A DNA stretch of 5,367 nucleotides from contig PLZT01000712.1 of assembly GCA_003152255.1 (NCBI GenBank), positions 1 to 5,367 of the forward strand, written 5' to 3'. The position numbers and the translations under genes are program-made. This document shows, one piece after another, positions 1 to 5,211 of the stretch; the stretch's first letter is position 1, and every line of letters begins with the position of its first letter. Source of the DNA: Methylocystaceae bacterium. Its GTDB lineage: Bacteria > Pseudomonadota > Alphaproteobacteria > Rhizobiales > Beijerinckiaceae. The notes under the pieces are model-generated. The model saw only the letters and a program-made list of their open reading frames with translations. It was not told where the DNA came from and did not search any database.

Positions 1-394
1 CACAAAAATTGCAGAAGAGCCAGAAAAAAAGAGGCACCGCCGCCCAACAGGTGCCGAGCGCAAGCGCATTGAAAATGGCGGCGCGCATGCGGTGGAGTCG
101 CCGCGCTGTGGATTTTTGGACCGCTCGAGGTAAGCAACGTCTGAAGCAGATGAATCCGACTACCGAGAACAGCGTAGCCCCCCAGTAGAGGACCGAAGCT
201 TGGCTAGAAGTTCCCCAGAAAGCGACCATCAGTACCAATGCGTTACAGGCATTCGCCATCATCATAACGGGCGTGTAGCGCAATACGGCGGAAAGCTGTT
301 CCGTGCGCAGTCTGGTAGCGTCCGCATGATCGAGTGGCTCCTTCCAAATCCGCTTGAACCATCGTGCGCGCCCAGCTAATCTTGCGTAAAGCAT
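1..394 (-). CDS. N-terminal membrane region of a probable GGDEF (or GGDEF-EAL) cyclic-di-GMP protein, partial
   Basis: Reading from ATG at 394 down to the window edge gives 131 codons without a stop. The start is preceded by AGGGAG about six bases upstream, a reasonable ribosome binding site. After a basic N-terminus with a segment LRTEQLSAVLRYTPVMMMAN (residues 29-48), three hydrophobic stretches are visible at about 41-60, 67-86 and 107-128. The stretch between the second and third is rich in Arg, as expected for a cytoplasmic loop. This layout and the 'R-EQL-AVLR-TPVMM-AN' motif resemble the N-terminus of many alphaproteobacterial diguanylate cyclase/phosphodiesterase proteins, where a membrane sensor precedes GGDEF and EAL domains. 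The catalytic domains would lie off the left edge, so the enzymatic role is inferred from N-terminal resemblance only. It could be another three-helix membrane protein. Confidence 0.65.
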   Translation of the reverse strand, partial: MLYARLAGRARWFKRIWKEPLDHADATRLRTEQLSAVLRYTPVMMMANACNALVLMVAFWGTSSQASVLYWGATLFSVVGFICFRRCLPRAVQKSTARRLHRMRAAIFNALALGTCWAAVPLFFWLFCNFC

Positions 395-441
395 GACCTG
401 TCTCCCTACTGCTGGACGGTCATATGCGGGGCTTAAAAGAA

Positions 442-460
442 ACTTACTTGAATAAGTATA
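442..460 (-). promoter_or_regulatory. Candidate promoter -10 box with adjacent imperfect palindrome, upstream of the GGDEF-type gene
   Basis: On the minus strand a TATACT hexamer (455-460) is a 5/6 match to the sigma-70 -10 box, about 60 bases upstream of the ATG at 394. It overlaps the imperfect palindrome ACTTATTCAAGTAAGT (442-457), which would cover the expected transcription start. The -35 region is poor. The surrounding stretch 430-540 is distinctly AT-rich compared with the window. A palindrome at a start site suggests a repressor operator, but this is inference. Confidence 0.3.
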
Positions 461-977
461 ACCTTTGGCAGGGTTGAGAACGTCTCGCTCATTAGATTTG
501 GTTTTTTCTAAAAGCTTTAAAAATATGTCAACTATAACAATGATCTCTCGGCTCGACTTTGCACATTTCAAGCGGCGTAGCAGAGTGTTTCCGTGAGTCT
601 TTCCGAGAGCGCGGTGGGAATTTCCACGCGATCCGGGTCGTGCCGGGACGTTGATAAATGCGGCGCGCTCCACAAGAGGCTGTGGTGCAAATTCCACGAA
701 TGGCCGCGATGGGATCAAGCAGCAAGCACCGCGTTCCAAATCTCAGGCGCGGTTTTGCCAGTCGTTCTGAGTTTGCTCAGTGTGAATTGACCTTTCCTGA
801 TCCGATGCATGAGAGAGCTTGGCGTCATTGGCAAGCCTGAATCGACGCAGCGAAGTCTGCCCGGATATCGGAGCGGGCCGCCCCCCGCCGTGCGCCAATG
901 AATGTTGCGTTTCCCGTCTGTGAACAGCATGGGATTCCGACGCCGATCGGCACGCAAGTTCATTCCGCATACGACGG
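461..977. other. Intergenic stretch with no recognisable gene
   Basis: The left part (to about 545) is AT-rich and contains TTGACA on the minus strand (526-531) without a convincing -10 partner. From 545 to 977 only short, overlapping reading frames occur on both strands. None has a composition, ribosome binding site or motif I can connect to a family. A tiny hairpin CTGAG-TTTG-CTCAG lies at 767-780. The stretch may be degraded coding DNA downstream of the ScpB remnant, but I see no homology to support that. Confidence 0.5.
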
Positions 978-1270
978 CTAGTCCCAATCCTTTGCTGTTT
1001 CATCCGCGATTTCAGAGTCCGCCTCGCGAAGCCCCAACACGCCATCGAGATCAGTTACGTTAGCGGGCCTCTCCAGCAAGCCGGCGTCCTCCAACTTTTC
1101 GATGTCTGGCAGTTCGCGCAGACTGGCCAAGCCGAACACCTCCAAAAACCTCCGCGTCGTGACATAGGCATAGGGCGCGCCGGGTTCCGGCGCGCGCGGA
1201 CCGGCGGCGATGAGGTCGAGGCTCTTGAGGCGGCCAATGATGTCGCGGCTGACTTCCTTGCCGACCAGTC
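978..1270 (-). pseudogene. scpB: C-terminal half of a plasmid-type ScpB (segregation and condensation protein B), 5'-truncated
   Basis: From about 1265 down to the TAG at 978-980 the minus strand encodes about 95 residues, beginning VGKEVSRDIIGRLKSLDLIA and continuing through GPRAPEPGAPYAYVTT, RRFLEVFGLASLRELPDIEKL and an acidic tail ending AKDWD. These are the hallmark segments of the second winged-helix domain of ScpB. In an intact complex ScpB dimers bind the kleisin ScpA and Smc to compact and segregate DNA in the cytoplasm. The N-terminal winged helix and the residues preceding 'GKEVSRD' are missing. Upstream DNA in another frame is DUF1403, so this is a fusion remnant without its own start signal. 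The nearest in-frame ATG (about 1280) has no clear ribosome binding site. The 'GPRAPxPGAPYAYVTT' style is that of accessory ScpB copies in Hyphomicrobiales (from memory). The tail may still be translated, but loss of half the protein should abolish normal function. Confidence 0.75.
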
Positions 1271-2159
1271 GCGAGCCCATAAGCCTCCCGCGCGGCGAGC
1301 GCATAGGCCCTGGCGCAATGGAGCGGCCAATCGGCGTCGCCCGGGCGCGGCCGGCGTCCCGGCGCGGCGCGACTGTTGGAAGCGCTGCCAAAAGCTGCCG
1401 ATCCCAGCGACGGATGTGTGAGCGTGGTGGCGATCAGCGCAAAGGGCGCATCCCAACCGAGCTTTCGCGCCAACATCAGATCGCTCAGCCACAGCGCCAG
1501 AATCTCGGCCTCGAGGCGCGACGCGCCGTCCAGCATTCGCGTCGCCGTCGAACCGGCGCGCGCCGCCGCCGCCAACGGATTTTTTTCGTCTTGAAAGCGA
1601 TGGCGCAGCGCCCCGGCCAGCGCTTGCAAATCACGGTCCCGCGGCAGCTCGAGCAGATCGGCCGCCTTGCGCAAGCCTAGTTGGTCAAACCCCACCGAAG
1701 GCGCTGCGAAACCGCGCCACAGCCGATGGATGCGGCCGGCCGGGCTGGTGGGCGCGTTCCCGCCGCCGTTGGGCGAAAGATGCTCGGCGTCGCGCAGCGC
1801 GCGCGCTCGTCCTCGCGATGGCGGGCCAGGGCGGCGCGGGCGGTCGCGCCGCGCAACGCGAGGCGCTGGCGCGGCGTCCCGGCGAACAGCGGATTCTCGC
1901 GCAAGATCGTGTCGAGCAGGGCGAGGCCGGCGCCGGCGCGGAAAGCCGCCTCGAAGCCCGCGTCGGCGCCGACGGCTGGCTCTTTCGGCGGCCGCGCCCA
2001 ACGCGGAAATATTTGCTCGAACAGCGGGTTAGGCGGCGCGGAACTCGGCGCGGCGAGCCGCCGCGATCGCCGCCGCGGCGCGGCGACCGGCGCTTCGCCG
2101 AGCGGATCGGCGGCGGGAGTTTCGTCATCGAACGCGTCGGCGGGATCGAATCGGACCAT
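1271..2159 (-). pseudogene. DUF1403-family gene, frameshifted and missing its C-terminal end
   Basis: The start ATG at 2159 gives MVRFDPADAF and a proline/arginine-rich leader, then a recognisable DUF1403 core (FEAAFRAGAGLALLDTIL, then PRQRLALRGATARAALARHREDE) to about residue 120. At a (GC)5 run (1797-1806) the homology jumps frame. The second frame continues ALRDAEHL, AGRIHRLWRGFA, LEAEILALWLSDLMLARKLGW, HPSLG and GRRPRPGDADW, up to AREAYGL at about 1273. There the homology stops and ScpB sequence begins in a different frame. Read without correction, the first frame terminates at 1677-1679. DUF1403 proteins have no established biochemical function; I recall them beside scpB and recombinase genes on rhizobial plasmids. 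About 297 residues of the family are visible and the end is lost. The only upstream motif is GGTGAAAG, a weak ribosome binding site. The frameshift could be a sequencing error in GC-rich DNA, but the out-of-frame junction argues for true decay. Confidence 0.75.
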
Positions 2160-2235
2160 GCTTTCACCATAACCAAAGGCGGCGCTTTGTCATGCTGCTA
2201 CGCCAAGAAACCGCCGCGCTTGTCGGATGAAAACA

Positions 2236-2264
2236 ATGTCCGATAATGCCGGCTTATCGGACAT
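2236..2264. promoter_or_regulatory. Perfect 11-bp inverted repeat with 7-bp spacer (operator or recombinase core-site candidate)
   Basis: ATGTCCGATAA (2236-2246) and TTATCGGACAT (2254-2264) are exact inverted copies around TGCCGGC. A related half-site, TTGTCGGAT, occurs at 2220-2228. The site lies 77-105 bases before the DUF1403 start, in its likely promoter region. Two 11-bp arms around a 6-8-bp centre match the geometry of tyrosine-recombinase core sites. A dimeric repressor operator would look the same. No regulator or recombinase gene is in the window to decide. Confidence 0.55.
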
Positions 2265-2291
2265 GATTCGAAAGCCCCGCGATGCCGGTGT

Positions 2292-2577
2292 TGTCATTCG
2301 CGGTTCATGGGTGGACAGCCCCGAAAAATCCAATCCAGGCGTCGGATTTTCGCGCTTCATTTGTGGACTGGCTTCGCGGTTCATTGGTGGATCGCGTGGT
2401 CGAGGCCCGTAAAATCAACGAGCCGAACGCCGGGAGACGGCGCCGTCGGGGCCTAAAGTTGGTCCACTCATGGAGCGCGAAAAAGTCCACTGATGAAGCG
2501 CGAGTCCAGCAATGAACCGCGAACCCAAATCCCGGAAATCCAGGGAATTCCAGTCCACCAATGAAGCGCAAACGACA
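2292..2577. repeat. Iteron module I: seven 17-bp iterons, three forward and four inverted
   Basis: Forward iterons lie at 2300-2316, 2352-2368 and 2376-2392. Inverted ones lie at 2462-2478, 2485-2501, 2504-2520 and 2553-2569. Oriented alike, they read approximately GCGCTTCATTGGTGGAC. Base 13 is T in all seven. Between the two groups lies a GC-rich centre with AAATCAACGAG (2412-2422) and GGCGCCGTCG (2439-2448). The box CCAGGCGTCGGATTTTCGCG (2335-2354) separates the first two forward iterons, and GGAAATCCAGGGAATTCC (2534-2551), itself partly palindromic, separates the last two inverted ones. The module is bounded by TGTCATTCGCG on the left and GCGCAAACGACA on the right. Reading frames across it are short and low quality, so it is probably not coding. 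Iteron length fits plasmid replication origins; partition or regulatory sites are alternatives. Confidence 0.8.
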
Positions 2578-2601
2578 GGGCGTGTCGTTTGCGCTCATTG
2601 G
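2558..2601. repeat. Large palindrome at the junction of the two iteron modules
   Basis: The left arm at 2558-2577 (CCAATGAAGCGCAAACGACA) pairs with the right arm at 2583-2601 (TGTCGTTTGCGCTCATTGG), leaving one bulged A and a five-base spacer GGGCG. The arms include the last iteron of module I and the first of module II. Pairing stops exactly where the module-specific GTGGAC and GCGGAC ends begin. It could extrude as a cruciform or fold as an RNA hairpin. There is no following T-run, so it does not look like an intrinsic terminator. Confidence 0.75.
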
Positions 2602-2869
2602 GCGGACTCCGTCGGATTGTGCGCTCCAGGCGTCGGATTTTCGCGTTTCAACGGCGGACCGGGTTCGCGCTTTATCGGCGGACTGCCCCCCTGCTCCGCC
2701 TGCGAAATCAACGAGACGAGCGCCCGGGGGCGCCGTCGTCGGCTCTAAAAGTCAGTCCGGTCAATGAGCGCAAAAGAGTCCGCTTTTTTACCGCGAGTCC
2801 GGTCATAAAGCACGAGGCTGATCGCGGAAAACCAGGGATTTCCAGTCCGCTCAATAAGCGCGCGCGACA
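2583..2869. repeat. Iteron module II: diverged tandem copy of module I
   Basis: Iterons lie at 2591-2607, 2643-2659 and 2667-2683 (forward) and at 2755-2771, 2778-2794, 2797-2813 and 2845-2861 (inverted). Each lies 291-293 bases after its module I counterpart, so spacing is kept within one or two bases. Oriented alike, they read approximately GCGCTTTATTGGCGGAC. Base 13 is C in all seven, against T in module I. The 20-base box CCAGGCGTCGGATTTTCGCG recurs exactly (2626-2645), as do AAATCAACGAG (2705-2715) and GGCGCCGTCG (2729-2738). The right-hand partly palindromic block recurs as GGAAAACCAGGGATTTCC. The module ends at GCGACA, two bases before the antitoxin stop codon. Confidence 0.8.
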
Positions 2870-2871
2870 GC

Positions 2872-3195
2872 TCAAGTTAGGTGCTGTAACCCGTGCTTTT
2901 GCACCAGAGACAGCAATTTGAGCGCGACCCCGCTCGGCTTCTTTGCCCCCGTTTCCCACTTCTCGACGGTGCTCGCACTCGTATTGAGGTAGCGTGCGAA
3001 CACCGGCTGGCTGACATTGTTCGCCTCGCGCAGCCGCTTAATCTGCACCGGCTCGATCGGCGGCGGCGCCGCTAGACAGGACTCGTCGAACCGCCGCATC
3101 GTTGTCTTGTCGATGGTTCCTGTTCGAAGCATGTCCGCGGCGGCACCGTGCACTGCTTCGAAGGCGTCGCTCTTGAATTTAGGCTTTCGGCTCAT
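2872..3195 (-). CDS. HigA/NadS-like helix-turn-helix antitoxin and autoregulator
   Basis: This 107-residue protein has a Xre-type helix-turn-helix at about residues 61-81 (VSQPVFARYLNTSASTVEKW), followed by the typical 'ETGAKKPSGVALKLL' helix. The N-terminal 45 residues carry the 'F..AVHGAAADMLRTGTIDKTTMRRFDE' segment seen in antitoxins paired with RelE-like toxins of the HigB-2 type. It should bind and neutralise the toxin and repress the operon from the palindrome at 3570-3584. The start overlaps the toxin end by 17 bases. GGAG seven bases before the ATG gives it its own ribosome binding site, so translation is probably coupled to the toxin. The stop codon abuts the iteron array. Family assignment is by sequence pattern. 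The order toxin then antitoxin is that of higBA-type operons. Confidence 0.85.
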   Translation of the reverse strand: MSRKPKFKSDAFEAVHGAAADMLRTGTIDKTTMRRFDESCLAAPPPIEPVQIKRLREANNVSQPVFARYLNTSASTVEKWETGAKKPSGVALKLLSLVQKHGLQHLT

Positions 3196-3559
3196 CGCAA
3201 ATCTCCACCAACGCCTTCGCTGCCAGCTCTTTGGCGATGTCTTCCGCCGACTTCGCCGCGTACACTTCCGCCAGGTCCCGGAAGGCGGCCAATTCGTCGT
3301 CGTCTATGTTTTCCCTGTCCTTCTTCGCGAACAGATACGCATAGACCCACCACTTTCCGCCCCGCATCAGGATGATGCCGCGGCGCCTGTTCTTGTCGAG
3401 ACGCTTCTTAAACACCCCGCCGCCCAGGTCGTCCGCCTGCCCTTTCCGGACATCGGCGATCGCCTCGCAGAGTTCGTCGTCCTTGACGAGGGCCTTCCTG
3501 GCCGCCTTGGTGAACCAGCGAGTTTTGAACACCCGCGTCGAATCCTCTGCTGCGAACAT
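3179..3559 (-). CDS. RelE/ParE-superfamily toxin (HigB-like) of a type II toxin-antitoxin pair
   Basis: From ATG at 3559 the product has 126 residues: TRVFKTRWFTKAARKALVKD, then LCEAIADVRKGQADDLGGGV, FKKRLDKNRRRGIILMRGGK, WWVYAYLFAKKDRENIDDDE and a helical C-terminus ending EICDEPKA. This matches the RelE-toxin subfamily (Pfam PF06296 by recollection), whose members are mRNA interferases. The conserved basic and aromatic positions (KKRL, R.GIIL, WVYAYLFAKKDR) are all present, so it looks intact. I chose this start because the family begins here and the operator/promoter lies immediately upstream. The frame stays open upstream to an ATG at 3736, which belongs to a truncated istA, so a longer fusion protein is possible. 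No Shine-Dalgarno motif precedes the ATG at 3559. Repression by the antitoxin complex is the expected control. Confidence 0.87.
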   Translation of the reverse strand: MFAAEDSTRVFKTRWFTKAARKALVKDDELCEAIADVRKGQADDLGGGVFKKRLDKNRRRGIILMRGGKWWVYAYLFAKKDRENIDDDELAAFRDLAEVYAAKSAEDIAKELAAKALVEICDEPKA

Positions 3560-3565
3560 TATTGG

Positions 3566-3594
3566 TATGTAGCACTTAGTGCTATGGTTGTCGA
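3566..3594 (-). promoter_or_regulatory. Toxin-antitoxin promoter with operator palindrome in the spacer
   Basis: On the minus strand TCGACA (3594-3589) and TACATA (3571-3566) are separated by exactly 17 bases. A perfect palindrome, TAGCACT-T-AGTGCTA (3570-3584), covers most of the spacer and touches the -10 box. A repressor bound there would block RNA polymerase directly. The predicted start site falls at or within one base of the toxin ATG, which suggests a leaderless message. The palindrome is certain; the promoter hexamers are moderate matches. Confidence 0.6.
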
Positions 3595-3652
3595 GATGGA
3601 ATCGGCTTAAAGCACGGGCAGCCTGAGCTGCACATCGTTGGAAAAGGCACAG

Positions 3653-3736
3653 CGCGATCTCCCGCGTTGCGACACCAGAAGACTTCAACCGAATGATCTC
3701 GCGCACCTGGCGCATTCCAACCCGCTCCGCTGGCAT
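3653..3736 (-). pseudogene. istA: istA 5' fragment (IS21-family transposase N-terminus)
   Basis: ATG at 3736 is preceded by GAGGGAG at a good ribosome-binding distance. It begins MPAERVGMRQVREIIRLKSS and continues GVATREIA, a close fit to the N-terminal helix-turn-helix start of IS21 IstA transposases. Homology stops at about residue 28, in the middle of the helix-turn-helix. The following 31 residues (LCLFQRCAAQ…CYIPI) are not convincingly IstA. The frame then runs without a stop into the toxin, so the fragment could supply a translation start for an N-terminally extended toxin. Alone it cannot be a functional transposase: the DDE catalytic region is entirely missing. Confidence 0.7.
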
Positions 3737-3810
3737 CGATCACTCCCTCGGATTGCCAAAGGCGCGACCTAAACAGGCCAGCGGGCGCCGCCGTCACTGC
3801 ACGAAATTCC

Positions 3811-3926
3811 CCCGGGCGGGATCATTCCGTTACGGTGGGCGGCATCATCTCGTAATGGCGGGCGACATCATCCCGTTATGACGGGCGGCATCATCTCGTT
3901 TTCGTGGGCGGCTTCCGTCGGAAGCA
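3811..3926. repeat. 23-bp tandem end repeats of the IS21 remnant
   Basis: Four 23-base units follow one another at 3811-3833, 3834-3856, 3857-3879 and 3880-3902. A partial fifth (CGTGGGCGGCTTCCGTCGG and onward) runs from 3903. The shared core is GGGCGGCATCATCTCGT with a few substitutions; the first unit has GGGCGGGATCATTCCGT. IS21 elements carry such repeats at their ends as transposase binding sites. The exact 23-base period means sites lie on nearly the same face of the helix. Confidence 0.75.
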
Positions 3927-4148
3927 CCAGCGAGGTGCGCAAACTCCGGAAGAGTGAGAACGCATCCCGAGAATCGCGCGCGACTATGGACACAGGATAG
4001 GCAGCGCCGCCGTCGCCGAAGTTGGCACATCCATCGGCTGACGCGCGCGGTCTCGGATTGCCGCGACCGTGGAATCGCGTCAAAAGAGTCGCTTGTGAGT
4101 GCGCGAAGCTGTCCAAATACATACAAGCGAGAGTGTGGGAGGATCGAG

Positions 4149-5180
4149 ATGGTTGTAAAGGAGCCGAGAAAAGCCGCGCCTCGGCCACGGCGGGGCAGGA
4201 CTGAGACGCAGACTGAGCTCGCGGCCATAAAACGCGAGATAGAGGTGTCTCAAGAAGAGGCCGATTCTAGGACCGATGAGCTCATCCGACTGCGAGAGGA
4301 TAGTATCCGCCAGGCGGTCAAGGATGTTGGCGTTGAGACTGTTGTACAAAAAATTTCCGGGCTTGGGCTCGAGGTTTCACGCTCGCTGGCCCGTCTCTCC
4401 GAGAAGCTAACAGAGGAGGTGACGCTTCTCGCAACCGTTCAGGAAGCTGTGGCACTCGAGCGGGCCGAGCTGGAACGGCTTCATAAGATCGATGTAGCGG
4501 CAACAGCGCTTGCCCAGCTCGTCCAAGACCATGCGCGCGAGAAAGAGCGGCTCGACGCCGAGATGTCCGCCCAGCGCAAGGCTTGGCAGGACGAGTCCGC
4601 ACGAAGTGAGCGCGAGCGTAAGGAGCAGGACGAGGCGCTGAAGAAACAGCGCCAACGCGAAATCGATGAATACGATTACCGCAAAACCCTCGAGCGCAAG
4701 AAGGCCCAGGACAATTATGACGAGGATAACCGAATCCGTGACAAGAAGAACCACGAAAAGCAGGAGGCTCTCGAGAAATCGTGGCAAGCGCGTGAGGCTG
4801 AATTAAAAGAGCAGGAGGGTGAACTGGCACGCCTACGGAGAGAGGTAGAGGCCTTCCCCGCATTACTGCAGAAGGACGTTGACGCCGCGACGCAGGCGGC
4901 GCGGAAGGAGGCGGAAGGCCAATTCGAGCATCAGATCGTTTTGATCAAGAAGGAGGCGGAGGCCGAGAAACGTTTGGCCGAATTGCGTGTCCAAACTCTG
5001 GAGGAGGCTTTAGTGCGAAGCACCTCCCAGATCGCGACGCTTGAGCGGCAGCTCGGGGAAGCCAAGCAACAGGTTCAAGACATCGCCGTCAAGGCCATCG
5101 AGGGTGCGTCGGGATCACAGGCGTTGTCGCACATCAATAAAATCGCGATGGAACAGGCCAAGAATCGGCCACCCGGATGA
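4149..5180 (+). CDS. Charged coiled-coil protein of unknown function
   Basis: ATG at 4149 is preceded by GGGAGGA with a six-base gap, clearly better than the longer frame that opens at 3954 with basic, low-quality sequence. The product has 343 residues: a basic N-terminus (1-18), a predicted helical region (20-57), a less charged conserved-looking segment DVGVETVVQKISGLGLEVSR (59-78) and a long heptad-type coiled coil from about 80 to 310. The middle (150-225) is extremely rich in E, K, R, Q and D and includes EYDYRKTLERKKAQDNYDED. The C-terminus has a distinct motif, QVQDIAVKAIEGASG, then QALSHINKIAMEQAK. There is no signal peptide, membrane segment or catalytic motif, so it is probably a cytoplasmic structural or scaffolding protein. 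I recall similar uncharacterised proteins with the same C-terminal motif in other proteobacteria and cyanobacteria, but cannot name a family. It seems to be transcribed alone. Confidence 0.85.
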   Translation: MVVKEPRKAAPRPRRGRTETQTELAAIKREIEVSQEEADSRTDELIRLREDSIRQAVKDVGVETVVQKISGLGLEVSRSLARLSEKLTEEVTLLATVQEAVALERAELERLHKIDVAATALAQLVQDHAREKERLDAEMSAQRKAWQDESARSERERKEQDEALKKQRQREIDEYDYRKTLERKKAQDNYDEDNRIRDKKNHEKQEALEKSWQAREAELKEQEGELARLRREVEAFPALLQKDVDAATQAARKEAEGQFEHQIVLIKKEAEAEKRLAELRVQTLEEALVRSTSQIATLERQLGEAKQQVQDIAVKAIEGASGSQALSHINKIAMEQAKNRPPG

Positions 5181-5211
5181 GGACTGGAACAATTCTGTCA
5201 ACTGCGGAAGA

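Larger units (their letters stand above)
3653..3926 (-). mobile_element. Truncated left end of an IS21-family insertion sequence
   Basis: The remnant contains the tip (…CGGAAGCA at about 3926 on the plus strand, so TGCTTCCG reading inward), the multiple end repeats at 3811-3926, and the first codons of istA. The rest of istA, istB and the other end are absent from the window. The sequence passes directly into the toxin-antitoxin operon on the inner side. The exact inner boundary lies between about 3595 and 3653. Repeated end motifs and TG/CA tips are typical of IS21 elements. Confidence 0.65.

Noticed and set aside
526..531. TTGACA -35 box for the GGDEF-type gene
   Set aside because: No acceptable -10 hexamer occurs 16-18 bases downstream on the minus strand.
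1210..2246. Long plus-strand reading frames of 120-163 codons opposite the DUF1403 region
   Set aside because: They are antisense shadows of GC-rich coding DNA, rich in Arg, Ala and Gly, with no family resemblance. The minus strand carries clear DUF1403 and ScpB homology.
2292..2869. CRISPR array
   Set aside because: The 17-bp motifs occur in both orientations at uneven but reproducible distances, are too short and variable, and have no uniform unique spacers.
2282..2921. Several reading frames of 60-110 codons across the iteron modules on both strands
   Set aside because: Their peptides are translations of the repeated motifs in shifted frames. They overlap one another on both strands and lack good ribosome binding sites. 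The modules differ by one- or two-base length changes that would break frame.
3017..3610. 197-codon plus-strand frame over the toxin-antitoxin genes
   Set aside because: It is antisense to two recognisable family members that overlap in a typical operon arrangement.
4023..4040. Sigma-54 promoter (TGGCAC) before the coiled-coil gene
   Set aside because: The -24 half matches, but the -12 element does not have GC at the required spacing.
3954..4148. Upstream extension of the coiled-coil gene to an ATG at 3954
   Set aside because: The extra 65 residues are Arg-rich and unlike the rest, and no ribosome binding site stands before 3954. GGGAGGA precedes the ATG at 4149 at ideal distance.
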